DNA of 64,000 nt from Arthrobacter sp. ISL-30 (GTDB taxonomy: Bacteria; Actinomycetota; Actinomycetes; Actinomycetales; Micrococcaceae). A program made the translations under genes and the position numbers. The DNA lies in contig NZ_JAGGPK010000009.1 in NCBI RefSeq assembly GCF_018613855.1, positions 48,413 to 112,412 on the forward strand. The letters are read 5' to 3'. This document shows, piece after piece, positions 41,972 to 53,281 of this stretch. The notes under the pieces were generated by a model. The model saw only the letters and a list, made by a program, of their open reading frames with translations, did no database searches and had not been told where the DNA came from. How positions within the stretch are numbered: the stretch's first letter is position 1; each line of letters begins with the position of its first letter.

Positions 41972-42658
41972 GTGGCGGCAGATTCTTCCACCCGGACAGT
42001 CGAAAGGGCCCTCGCCCTGCTCAGTGCGGTCTGCACTGACGGCTCCATCAGCCTGAGCGACGCAGCACGTGTAGTGGACCTGTCCGCCAGCACAGCGCTT
42101 CGCCTCCTCAGGACCTTGGAAGGCAGCGGTTTCGTTTCCCGTGAGCCGGGAGGCAACTTCCGGCCCGGTGCGAGTGTCATCCAGTTGGGAGCTCTCGCGT
42201 TGAGCCACGAATCCCTGGTTTCACTGTGCACGCCGCACATGAAAAGGCTCGTCGCCCACACGGGCGAGTCCTGCTACCTCAGCATTCCCGGTCCCGGCGG
42301 CACCGGCATCTACATTGCCATCGTCGAAGGAACGCACTCGGTGCGCCACACCAGCTGGGTGGGCAGGAGCATTCCGCTGGACGGTTCAGCAGCCGGCAAG
42401 GTGCTGACCGGAGGACAGAATGAGCGCGGCTTCGCCATTGTGCGGAGCGGGGTGGAAGACGACATCACGGCCGTCGCTGCACCCATTGTGATCGGTGGCC
42501 GAACCGTCGCCGCATTGAGCATCGTCGCACCGAGCTATCGCTTGGATGAGGCCAAGGCCCGGAAATTTGGCGAGGAGCTGGTGAGGGTGGCCAACAACAT
42601 CCTGACCGAGCCCTCCGAAAACCATGAAGTGCCCCAGGAAAGCATGGAAGATAAATGA
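41972..42658 (+). CDS. IclR-family transcriptional regulator
   Basis: A 228-residue regulator. The N-terminal HTH is TRTVERALALLSAVCTDGSISLSDAARVVDLSASTALRLLRTLEGSGFV, followed by the effector domain (CYLSIPGPGGTGIYIAIVEG, VGRSIPLDGSAAGKVLTG, AAPIVIGGRTVAALSIVAPSYRL). The GTG at 41972 is chosen because it places the HTH normally and has AGG upstream. A GTG at 41927 lies inside the candidate operator and has no ribosome site. Its stop overlaps the ATPase gene start (ATGA), so it is the first gene of the importer-catabolic operon. The effector is probably the substrate or a breakdown product. Confidence 0.9.
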   Translation: MAADSSTRTVERALALLSAVCTDGSISLSDAARVVDLSASTALRLLRTLEGSGFVSREPGGNFRPGASVIQLGALALSHESLVSLCTPHMKRLVAHTGESCYLSIPGPGGTGIYIAIVEGTHSVRHTSWVGRSIPLDGSAAGKVLTGGQNERGFAIVRSGVEDDITAVAAPIVIGGRTVAALSIVAPSYRLDEAKARKFGEELVRVANNILTEPSENHEVPQESMEDK

Positions 42659-43761
42659 TCAAGTTTGAAAACGTCAGTAAGGCCTATCCGGACGGAACGG
42701 TGGCCGTCGACGGGCTGAACCTCGAAGCCCCCACAGGGAAGCTGACCATCCTCGTTGGTCCCTCCGGCTGCGGCAAGACCACGTCCCTGCGGATGATCAA
42801 CCGCCTCATCGAACCCACCAGCGGAACCATCTACCTGGACGACCAACCCACATCCGGCATGGATGCAGCGTTGCTCCGCCGCCGGATCGGCTATGTCATC
42901 CAGCACGCCGGCCTGTTTCCGCACCGCACCATCGTAGACAACGTGGCAACCATGCCGGTGTTGCTTGGCGAGAGCCGGCAGAAGGCCCGCATGAAGGCCC
43001 TTGAACTGATGGAGCGTGTGGGGCTTCCCGCCAGCTTTGCCAAGCGCTACCCGTGGCAGCTTTCCGGCGGCCAGCAACAGCGTGTGGGAGTTGCCCGTGC
43101 CCTGGCCTCGGACCCTGCCTTCATGCTCATGGACGAACCGTTCAGCGCCGTCGACCCCGTGGTCCGGGCACAGCTCCAGGACGAGTTCCTGCGGCTGCAG
43201 CGCGAAATCGGCAAAACCATCATCATGGTCACCCACGACATCGATGAGGCACTCAAGCTCGGAGACCAGGTTGCCGTCATGCGCGTCGGCGGAAAGCTTG
43301 CGCAGATGGCTTCGCCGTCGGAGCTACTCACCTCCCCCGCAGACGAATTCGTGGCCGATTTCGTGGGCCGCGACCGTGGCTACCGTTCCCTCGGCTTCAG
43401 CAACGCCGCCGGCACAGTGACCATCACTGAGGAGCCGGTAGTGCAATTGGGTGCTTCCGCTGCCGAGGCCCAGGCCAAGGCCTCCGGAGCCTGGGTCCTG
43501 GTTGTCGACGGCGGACGCAAGCCGCTGGGCTGGGCGCAGACCGAGCTGATCAGGGGCGAAGTCAAGAGGGAGCACCTGAACCTCAGCGGCACCTCCGCAA
43601 CGTCCAACGGAACGATGCGGCAACTGCTCGACGCCGCCCTCTCCTCGCCGAGCCGGCGCGGCGTCGTCGTCAATGAACACGGTGAGCTCATCGGCACCGT
43701 CACGGCCACTGACATCGTCAAGGCAATCGAGGAAGAACCCCACTTGGAGACGGTCCGATGA
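42655..43761 (+). CDS. Osmoprotectant/betaine-type ABC transporter ATPase with CBS domain
   Basis: A 368-residue ATPase of the OpuCA/ProV group. Walker A is GPSGCGKTT, the signature LSGGQQQR and Walker B AFMLMDEPFSAVD. The C-terminal 110 residues carry a CBS-type module (VVVNEHGELIGTVTATDIVKAIEEE), which in OpuA-like systems senses ionic strength or nucleotides. It overlaps both neighbours by ATGA, giving tight coupling. Family members import quaternary amines, proline, histidine or ergothioneine; the context favours a histidine-derived betaine. Confidence 0.92.
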   Translation: MIKFENVSKAYPDGTVAVDGLNLEAPTGKLTILVGPSGCGKTTSLRMINRLIEPTSGTIYLDDQPTSGMDAALLRRRIGYVIQHAGLFPHRTIVDNVATMPVLLGESRQKARMKALELMERVGLPASFAKRYPWQLSGGQQQRVGVARALASDPAFMLMDEPFSAVDPVVRAQLQDEFLRLQREIGKTIIMVTHDIDEALKLGDQVAVMRVGGKLAQMASPSELLTSPADEFVADFVGRDRGYRSLGFSNAAGTVTITEEPVVQLGASAAEAQAKASGAWVLVVDGGRKPLGWAQTELIRGEVKREHLNLSGTSATSNGTMRQLLDAALSSPSRRGVVVNEHGELIGTVTATDIVKAIEEEPHLETVR

Positions 43762-44408
43762 ACGTTGAATGGCTGGGCCGCCAGTTCGACAACATCGTTT
43801 TCCTCTTTGGCTGGCACGTCCTGCTGGCCGTCGCTCCCCTTGTGTTGGGGCTGCTGATCGCGCTGCCGCTCGGTTGGTGGGCACACCGCAGCCGGCGGAT
43901 CTACCCACTGCTGGTAGGCGCTGCCGGACTGCTGTACACCGTTCCTTCGCTGGCCCTGTTCGTGCTGTTGCCGCTGGTCCTGGGCACCAAGATCCTGGAC
44001 CCCCTCAACATCGTGGCCGCCCTGACCATCTACACCGTGGCCCTCCTGGTCCGGGTGGTAGCCGATGCCCTGGACTCCGTGCCCGAAGAAACCGTCCAGG
44101 CAGCGAAGGCCATGGGCTACCGCGGCTACCAGAGCCTGGTGAAGGTGGAGCTCCCGGTGGGCGTCCCCGTGATCAGCGCAGGCCTGCGCGTAGCGGCAGT
44201 GTCCAATGTAAGCCTGGTGTCCGTGGCCGCCCTGCTCGGCATCCCGCAGCTCGGCTCGCTCTTCACCCAGGGCTTCCAGCTCCGGTTCTTCACGCCGATC
44301 ATCGCCGGCATCATCCTCTGTGTGGTCCTGGCCATGATCCTTGACGGACTGATCATCCTTCTCAATCGGTGGCTCACACCGTGGACCCCCAAGGTGGTGG
44401 CATCGTGA
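43758..44408 (+). CDS. Betaine-type ABC transporter permease (OpuCB-like)
   Basis: A 216-residue permease with five or six membrane helices. The permease signature is VPEETVQAAKAMGYRGYQSLVKVELPVGVPVISAGLRVA, and VYTVPSLALF-like sequence (LLYTVPSLALFVLLP) is typical of OpuC systems. Its start and stop overlap the neighbouring genes by four bases each, so the four importer genes are one unit. Confidence 0.92.
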   Translation: MNVEWLGRQFDNIVFLFGWHVLLAVAPLVLGLLIALPLGWWAHRSRRIYPLLVGAAGLLYTVPSLALFVLLPLVLGTKILDPLNIVAALTIYTVALLVRVVADALDSVPEETVQAAKAMGYRGYQSLVKVELPVGVPVISAGLRVAAVSNVSLVSVAALLGIPQLGSLFTQGFQLRFFTPIIAGIILCVVLAMILDGLIILLNRWLTPWTPKVVAS

Positions 44409-45136
44409 TCAACTACTTGTTCGACCCCGCGCATTGGACCGGCGCAGACGGCATCCCCACCCTGATCGGCGAACACCTGCTGTACTCGCTCATCGCGCTC
44501 GGCATCGCGGCCGTTATCGCCGTGCCGCTGGGCATCTACATCGGGGTGACAGGCAAAGGCGTCTTCATGATCGCAGGCCTGGCCAACGCCCTTCGCGCGC
44601 TACCGAGCGTGGGCCTGCTGATTCTGCTGGTGCTGCTGATTTCCCCTGCCTTCCCGTCCAAGATGGGCTACATCCTGCCAAGCCTCATCGTCCTGGTGCT
44701 GCTCGCGGTCCCGCCCATCCTGACCAACACCTACGCCGGCGTTCGCGCGGTGGACGCAGCCGCCGTCGACGCCGCCAGAGGCATGGGTTTCCGCACCATG
44801 AAGATCCTCACGGACGTGCAGCTGCCCTGCTCGCTCCCCCTCATGCTGTCCGGCGTCCGCAGCGCACTGCTCCAGATCATTTCTACGGCGACCATCGCGG
44901 CGTACATTTCGCTCGGTGGACTCGGGCGTCTCCTGATCGACGGCAAAGCGCAGAACGACTACAGCCAGATGGTTGCCGGCGCCGTGCTGGTGGCGCTCCT
45001 CGCGCTGTTCTTCGACCAGCTGCTCGCCTTTATCACCCGCAGGGTTGTCTCACCAGGATTGACCCGGCGCGACGTCAAGGCACGCGTTACGACGCCGGCT
45101 ACCGCCGACGCCGTGAAGACTCCCGTCACGGTCTGA
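44405..45136 (+). CDS. Betaine-type ABC transporter permease (OpuCD-like)
   Basis: A 243-residue second permease. It shows GIAAVIAVPLGIYIGVTGKG, LANALRALPSVGLLILLVLL and the coupling loop AAAVDAARGMGFRTMKILTDVQLPCSLPLMLSG. The GTG at 44405 overlaps the stop of the first permease gene (GTGA) and is chosen for that reason. Two different permeases plus a free binding protein is the OpuC/OsmU arrangement. Confidence 0.92.
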   Translation: MINYLFDPAHWTGADGIPTLIGEHLLYSLIALGIAAVIAVPLGIYIGVTGKGVFMIAGLANALRALPSVGLLILLVLLISPAFPSKMGYILPSLIVLVLLAVPPILTNTYAGVRAVDAAAVDAARGMGFRTMKILTDVQLPCSLPLMLSGVRSALLQIISTATIAAYISLGGLGRLLIDGKAQNDYSQMVAGAVLVALLALFFDQLLAFITRRVVSPGLTRRDVKARVTTPATADAVKTPVTV

Positions 45137-45228
45137 CTCCCTTCGATAATTCCCAACATTTACCTCCATGTTCCGCCCCACCTGGCCGCTGCATGCCTAA
45201 CGCCGGCCATACCCAGAAAGCAACCAAC

Positions 45229-46140
45229 ATGAAAAAGTACCTGACCGGCTTCACCCTCGCCGCGGTCGCGGCCATAACCCTTAGCGCCTGCGGCGGCGGC
45301 GACCCGATGAGCACGTCGAACAACACCCAGGCGGCAGCGGGCGACAGCATCATCGTCGGCTCCGCGGACTTCACGGAAAGCCAGCTGATCGCAAAGATCT
45401 ATGCCGAGGCCCTCAAGGCCAAGGGCGTCCAGGTCACCGAAAAGCCGAGCATCGGCAGCCGCGAAGTCACCATCCCGGCGCTCAAGGACGGTTCTATCGA
45501 CCTTATGCCTGAATACGGCGGCGCCCTCCTGCAGTACCTTGACCCGCAAACCAAGGCTGTCTCCTCGGAGGATGTCGCCAAGGACCTGGCCACCAAGATT
45601 CCCTCCGGCCTGACCATGCTGACCCCCTCCGAAGCCGAGGACAAGGACGTTTTGACCGTCAAGAAGGAAACCGCCGAGAAGTACAACCTCAAGACCATCA
45701 GCGACCTCCAGCCCGTCGCCAAGGAACTCGTCCTCGGCGGCCCGCCGGAGTGGAAGACCCGCCTGAATGGCGTTGCCGGCCTGAAGTCGGTCTACAACCT
45801 TGAGTTCAAGGAATTCTCAGCGCTCGACGCCGGAGGCCCCCTTACGCTGAACGCCCTCCTTTCAGGTCAGGTCCAGGTTGCAGACCTCTTCAGCACCGAT
45901 CCCGCCCTGGCTGAGAACGACCTCGTTGCCCTCGACGACGACAAGAACCTGTTCCTCTCCGAAAACATCGTCCCCGTGATCAACCAAAAGAAGTCAACCG
46001 AGAACGTCAAGGACGTGTTGAACAAGGTTTCCGCAGCCCTGACTACCGAGGACCTGATCGAGATGAACGGCCGCGCAGCCAAGTTTGAAGACCTCGGGGA
46101 CATCGCCAACGACTGGCTCAAGTCCAAGAACCTGGCCTGA
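45229..46140 (+). CDS. Betaine-type substrate-binding lipoprotein (OpuCC/OsmF-like)
   Basis: A 303-residue lipoprotein with lipobox (ITLSACGGG). The ligand domain starts IIVGSADFTESQLIAKIYAEAL and includes GSREVTIPALKDGSIDLMPEYGGALLQYLDP, the OsmF/QAT family hallmark, and LVLGGPPEW. Members bind betaines in aromatic cages; the ergothioneine-binding EgtU proteins belong to this broad group. AGAAAG before the ATG is a weak ribosome site. It directly precedes the urocanase gene. Confidence 0.9.
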   Translation: MKKYLTGFTLAAVAAITLSACGGGDPMSTSNNTQAAAGDSIIVGSADFTESQLIAKIYAEALKAKGVQVTEKPSIGSREVTIPALKDGSIDLMPEYGGALLQYLDPQTKAVSSEDVAKDLATKIPSGLTMLTPSEAEDKDVLTVKKETAEKYNLKTISDLQPVAKELVLGGPPEWKTRLNGVAGLKSVYNLEFKEFSALDAGGPLTLNALLSGQVQVADLFSTDPALAENDLVALDDDKNLFLSENIVPVINQKKSTENVKDVLNKVSAALTTEDLIEMNGRAAKFEDLGDIANDWLKSKNLA

Positions 46141-46170
46141 GTCGAACAGAACTGAGCGAGGAGCAATACG

Positions 46171-47892
<1,722 letters not shown>

Positions 47893-47938
47893 CCCTCGCG
47901 GTAGGCCCAACCACCCGAACTTCAGGAAGGATCAGTTC

Positions 47939-49420
47939 ATGATCGAGATCGACGGACGCCGGCTGGACTTGGCTGTACTTGCTGCGGCCGCCGCAGGGGG
48001 CAGCCAGGTTAGATTGGCGCCGTCGGCCCTTGAGCGGATGGCCGCATCGCAGCGGTCCGCGCAGGCAACTGCGCGGACCCGCCCGGTCTATGGTCGCTCC
48101 ACTGGCGTGGGCGCGAACCGCTCCGTCTCCTTGGAACAAGGGGTCGCGGGAGCGGACAGTCACGGTCTCAACCTGCTGCGGAGCCATGCCGTCGACGCCG
48201 GGCGGCCCCTGGACCGCGAAACCGTTCGGGCCATGCTCATCATCAGGCTCTCCCAGCTCGCCGCCGGTTCCTCGGGAATCAACCCCACTGTGGCTGAAGC
48301 TTTAGTGGCAATGATCGACGCCGATGCCCTCCCGGAAGTGAGGGAATTCGGCGGGATCGGAACTGCCGACCTGCCTGCTCTGTCAGGTACCGCTCTTACC
48401 CTGTTGGGCGAGCGGCCAACTATGGACGGGCAGAAGGTCCCGGCGACCTTGGACGAGTGGGCCACGGAGGATGCCCTGCCGTTCATCAGCTCCAACGCTC
48501 TCACCATCGCGCAGGCCGTTGTGGCCCATCAAAAATTGTCGACGCTGCTGGAAAACCTGACCTCAATCAGCGCGCTTTCCTTCATCGCGATGTCCGGGAA
48601 TGCCGAGGCCTTCAGTCCTGAAGTGGGCCGTGCTGCGGATTCGCCGGCAGTCACTGGAATGGCGGAGCTGCTGCGCGGACTCGTGGACGGCAGCGGAGAT
48701 CCCGCACGCATCCAGGACCCGTACTGCCTGCGCACCCTGCCCCAGGTCCTGGGGTCCATCGTCGAGGAACTGGACGCCCTCAAACTCCTCCTGCAGCGCC
48801 TCTTGGTGGCGGGCAATGAGAACCCGCTGGTGTTCGGGGCCGCTGAGGACGGCAGCAACGGCGTCGCCCATCACGGCCTGTTCCAAATGACCAACCTCGC
48901 CCGGCGCGTCGACACACTCCAGCTCGCCCTCAGCTCAGCGTGTGCGACGATCCTCCGCAGGATCAGTCTCCTGTGCGACCCCACCTACACGGGCCTCAAC
49001 CGATTCCTGGCCGCTGACAACGCAGGTCAGTCGGGCGTCATGATGCTGGAATACGTGGCGGCCGCCGCCGTCGGACGCATTCGTGCCAATGTGCAGCCGG
49101 TAAGCCTTCAGACGGCGGTCCTATCGCTCGGTGCCGAAGAGGATGCCAGTTTTGCGAGCGTCGGCACGTCGGCGCTGGATTCCACAGTCCGAGCGCTAGC
49201 GACGGTCATCGGCGTCGAATTGGTCTGCGCCGCAAGGGCTCTTCGCTTGCAGGGCAGGAAATCGGAGGAGTTCCGCAGCGTGCGGCTCCGCACGGTTTTC
49301 GACGCCGGACTCTCCCTGCCGGCCGACGTCCAGGACCGGGACCTCCGCGAGGATGTCGACACCGCAACCGGCATGGCGCTTCTTCCAGGATTTCGAGCTC
49401 AACCACCCACCCAGCACTGA
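47939..49420 (+). CDS. HutH-family lyase lacking the MIO motif
   Basis: A 493-residue member of the histidine/phenylalanine ammonia-lyase fold. Conserved parts are VYGRSTGVGANRSVSLEQG (active-site Tyr loop), GLNLLRSHAV, RIQDPYCLRTLPQVLGSIVEEL, GNENPLVFG and GAEEDASFASVGT. Where true ammonia-lyases have GxxGASGDLAPLAH, with Ala-Ser-Gly forming the MIO electrophile, this protein has GGIGTADLPALSG near residues 137-149. The triad is gone and one residue is missing. It therefore cannot deaminate histidine by the MIO route. Ergothionase, which eliminates trimethylamine from ergothioneine, is a known MIO-independent relative. Its place behind a betaine importer and a urocanase favours that role. 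It may instead be an inactive paralogue. Confidence 0.85.
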   Translation: MIEIDGRRLDLAVLAAAAAGGSQVRLAPSALERMAASQRSAQATARTRPVYGRSTGVGANRSVSLEQGVAGADSHGLNLLRSHAVDAGRPLDRETVRAMLIIRLSQLAAGSSGINPTVAEALVAMIDADALPEVREFGGIGTADLPALSGTALTLLGERPTMDGQKVPATLDEWATEDALPFISSNALTIAQAVVAHQKLSTLLENLTSISALSFIAMSGNAEAFSPEVGRAADSPAVTGMAELLRGLVDGSGDPARIQDPYCLRTLPQVLGSIVEELDALKLLLQRLLVAGNENPLVFGAAEDGSNGVAHHGLFQMTNLARRVDTLQLALSSACATILRRISLLCDPTYTGLNRFLAADNAGQSGVMMLEYVAAAAVGRIRANVQPVSLQTAVLSLGAEEDASFASVGTSALDSTVRALATVIGVELVCAARALRLQGRKSEEFRSVRLRTVFDAGLSLPADVQDRDLREDVDTATGMALLPGFRAQPPTQH

Positions 49421-49569
49421 TCACTTTTGATCAACTCTGTTCCTTATTGTTCGAATCCGTTGTCGTGGAGTAATCGCTCACATAGCGTCGTCGGGGAGCA
49501 GATCAGGCATGAAGTAACGCGCCTGGTCCGCACATCACCCGCAAACTCTCCAACGATGAAGGGCCCATT

Positions 49570-52500
49570 ATGACGATCTTTGAGGGCGGAATGCGAAGGT
49601 CGGCGACCATGGCCGTCCTGGCCGCCACCGCGGCCGCCGGACTGGCGGCTTTCCCCACCGCCACCGAAACAGCAGCAGCGGCGGAAACCGCACCCACTCC
49701 GGTCACCATCACTCCCAACCCGGCCAGCAAGGGCGAGGCGTTCAGGGGCTGGGGCACAAGCCTGGTCTGGTTCGCGAATGCCACGGGAGGCTATCCGGAC
49801 AGTATTCGCGAAGAGCTCTACCAAAAGGTCTTTGGCAAGGACGGCCTGAACCTGAACATCGCCCGTTATAACGTGGGCGGCGGCAGCGCCTCCGATGTGG
49901 CGAACTACCTTAACGATGGAAGCGCCGTCGAAGGCTGGTGGAAGCCCGTCACCGAATCCAGCGCTGAGACCCCGCTCCTCTCGAACCTCTACAACCCGGA
50001 CGGCTCTGTGGATCCCGCGCAGGCGAACAAGCTGGCGTTCCTGGAGCAGTGGGACCCCGAGAATCCTGCTTCCTACAACCCCGACGCCCGACAAGACGCA
50101 GCGTTGGTGGGTTGAGCGGCTCGCCGCCGAACAACAGATCTCCCATTGGGAGGCCTTCAGTAACTCTCCGCCCTGGTTCATGACCAGGAGCGGCTACGTC
50201 TCCGGGCAGGTCAACACCGCCAAGGGCGAGAACCTGCTGCCCCAGGGCGAACAGAAGTTCGCCGCCTACATGAAGCACGCCGTCGAGCTTCTCGAAAAGG
50301 GAAGCGGCATCAGCGTGGACACCATCGATCCATTCAACGAGCCCAACTCGGGCTATTGGGGCACGGCGATCGACAGCGCAACGGGCAAGCCGCCTACCTC
50401 GTTTACCCAGAAGCAGGAAGGCGCCCTCATCTACCCGGCGGCCCAAGACCGGGTCACCAAGCTGCTCGCCGCCGAACTCGCCAAGGACGGCACCTCCACG
50501 GAGGCAATCATCTCGGCCATGGACGAGACGGATCCCAGCAAGTTCATGACCAACTGGAACGCCTACAGCCAGGAGGCCAAGGACGCCGTCGGGCAGCTGA
50601 ACGTCCACACCTACGGCACCAATGACCGGCGTCGGGTCCGGGACCTGGCCAAGTCGGCTAACAAGCCGCTGTGGATGAGCGAAGTGGGCGGCTTCTGGCC
50701 GGGCAACCCCGCCCTCGGTGACTCCACCAGCGGTTGGGACCGCTCCAACATCACCAACGGCCTGGGCATCGCCAGCCGCATGGTCAATGACCTCCGCGAA
50801 TTGGAACCGGACGCCTGGGTATTCTGGCAGCCGGTGGAAGACACCTACAAGCAGGAAAAGGGCGACAAGGGCTGGGGCTCCATTTACGTCGACTTCGACT
50901 GTAACTACGACGGCCGGGAAGGCTTCTCCAACCGCAGGCTCAACGACGGCGCCTCCCCCGACGACGCCAAGTGCCGCGTCCTGACCAACCAGAAGTACAA
51001 CACCACGCGGAACTTCACGCATTACATCCGCCCAGGCGATTTCCTCATCCAGAACGAGGATCCAAAGACCGCGAGCGCCCTTCGCGCCGATGGCACGGGA
51101 GCCACGCTGGTGCACTTCAATGACACTCCGACGCCGGAGACCGTCACCATCGATCTGTCCAAGTTCGCCAGCATTACCGACGGCGCCACCGTCACCCCGG
51201 TGGTCACCACCAAGTCCCCGGTGGATGACATCGAGCGGAATGCCTTGGTGAAGGGCGCCCCGGTTGCCGTGGATCGTACGGCCAAGAGGGCCACGCTGCA
51301 GGTCCCGCCCGCCTCGGTTGTCACCTTCCTGGTGGACGGCGTCAGTGGCGTGGCCGAGGAGGCCGCACCCGTCGTCGACGGCCACAGCTACCACCTGACC
51401 GGCGAGGCCAGCGGCAAGTACCTCACTGCCCGCGCCGATGCCTCCGCAGGCATCGAGGAATTGGGCGCGAACGCCGCCGTAGTTGCTTCCCAGCTGTGGA
51501 CCTTCAACGCGGTAAACACCGACGACGAGTTCTCCCATGACCGCCGCTGGGTCCTCACCAATAGGGACGGCAGGGTGCTCACGGGAAACGGCGGCCTGCT
51601 CAATCGCGCACAATCAGGCGCCGCGAGCCTTTCCGCGATCAGCCTGGACGAGGCCAAGACCAACCCGTCGGCGCAGTGGATCGTGACCACGGAAAACGGC
51701 AAACAGTGGACCCTGGTCAACGCCGGCGCCGCGATAGCCCTCCAGGTATCGGGCGGGCAGACAGCCGCCGGCACCGCCGTCGCACTCGCCTCATCGGCCG
51801 GTTCCACGACCACGGCCACCAGCAACGCCCACCAGGCGTGGGCGTTCACGGACCTCGCGGACCTGGTGCTGCTGGGAGCGAAGTCCACGGAACTCAGCAC
51901 GCCCATCGGAGTTGCGCCGTCCCTCCCGAAGACCGTGGTGCCTCTCTATGAAAAGGGTCCGGGACGTCCTGTGGCCGTTCAGTGGGAAGCCGTGGACCCG
52001 TCCGTCTGGAACAAGCGCGGCACGGTCACGCTGCACGGATCAGGCACCGATCCTTACGGCCAGTCCTTCACCGATGCAGAAGTTGTGGTGACCGTTGGCA
52101 AGTATGTGGCGACCGACCCGGCGTCGGTGACTGTCGGCGTCGGTACCTCCCTCGCCGACGTTCAGGCCGCGGCGCCCGCCGCGGTTCCCGGCCAGATCGG
52201 GGCCGGCACGGCCAGGAACAGCCTCGCCGTGACGTGGGACTGGAGCACCTTGGATGCCGCGGCGCTTCAGGCCCCCGGTACGGCCACCGTCCGCGGGAAA
52301 GCCGCCACCGGCGTCGCAGGTGACAAGGCGCTCGACGCCGTCCTCACCGTGATTGTCGTGGACCGGGTGTCCAGCAGCAACGTCTGCAAGGATGATCCCG
52401 CCACCACAGTCACAGCCAGCTACACCGAGCCCTCCTACGCCCCCAAGAACACCTGCGACGGAAACACCTCCACTCGCTGGTCCAACTGGGTCAGCGGGGG

Positions 52501-53131
52501 ACGCAACGGCGACAGCCTGGACTACGCCTTCACCCGCGACTACACCGTGAATTCCGTTAAGGTAACCCTGGCTGAGAAGGCGGCCCAGAGCCTGAAAGTC
52601 CAGTACCGGGACGCTTCGGGAGCATGGAAGGACACATCCGCCGGCACCATCACCGGCCTGACCACCACGGCCCCGGTTACGGTGACCTTCGAGCCCGTCA
52701 TCACCCGCGGCATCCGAATCTCCCTCACGCATCCGGGCTCGTACACCAAGGTCGCCGAGGTTGCCATCTCCGGATCCAAACTGGCAGATGCCGGCGTGGC
52801 GGAGCTCGGCCGGCTGCTGGTCGACCAGAAATCCGTGGTCGGCTTCGCCCCGGGAGTCGCACAGTATGAGGTACTGACAGAGTCGACGGCGGTGCCCACC
52901 TTGGCCGGCTACGCGCTGGACACGAACGCCAAGGTTTCCATTGCGCAGGCGACTGAGGAGAACCCGACGGCGGTGGTCATCGTGACGGCGCCGAACGGCA
53001 TTTTGAAAGAACACCGGGTTTCCTTCGTCACCGGGAAGCAGGAATGCATCGATAACGGCTGGTCCAGGAACGTCGAGCCAGGGTTCCAGAGTGAAGGGGA
53101 ATGCGTGAGCTACTTCGCCGCGCAAGGTTAA
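49570..53131 (+). pseudogene. Secreted GH30-like galactanase, multidomain, with a frameshift
   Basis: The first frame gives a signal peptide (AVLAATAAAGLAAFPTATETAAAA) and the start of a clan-A barrel (GWGTSLVWFANATGGYP, NIARYNVGGGSAS), then runs into a stop at 50113. The second frame resumes at TPDKTQRWWVERLAAEQQ and stays open to 53131. One extra C in the run at 50087-50089 explains the shift (intact: NPDADKTQRWW). The barrel has the acid/base Glu in DPFNEPNSGYW and the nucleophile Glu in WMSEVGGFWPG. Downstream follow a ricin-like or beta-trefoil region (51380-51860), Ig-like modules and an F5/8-type C carbohydrate-binding domain (SSNVCKDDP through NVCK...TRWSNW). The best family guess is endo-beta-1,6-galactanase, which would trim galactan side chains. 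Real inactivation and sequence error are both possible. Confidence 0.75.
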
Positions 53132-53181
53132 ACCGCCGTCGGGCCGAGGGCTGTCGGGCCGAGGCCACGGCCGTGAAAAGG

Positions 53182-53220
53182 AAAGTGCCGCCTCCTCCGT
53201 TTCGGAGGAGGCGGCACTTT
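53182..53220. terminator. Bidirectional terminator
   Basis: AAAGTGCCGCCTCCTCCG pairs perfectly with its complement over a TTT loop and is flanked by A and T runs on both sides, ideal for two convergent genes. Confidence 0.9.
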
Positions 53221-53223
53221 TCC

Positions 53224-53268
53224 GGTGGTCGAACCTGTCCGGACCCGATTTGGACAGGCTCGACCACC
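53224..53268. repeat. 17-bp inverted repeat beside the terminator
   Basis: GGTGGTCGAACCTGTCC and GGACAGGCTCGACCACC differ at one position from perfect symmetry, with an 11-base loop. It may be a second terminator for the lyase gene. Confidence 0.6.
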
Positions 53269-53281
53269 CCAGATAGTCCGC

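Noticed and set aside
49949..51613. A 554-codon antisense frame over the GH30-like gene
   Set aside because: Shadow of a high-GC coding region; the sense strand has clear catalytic motifs and the antisense product has none.
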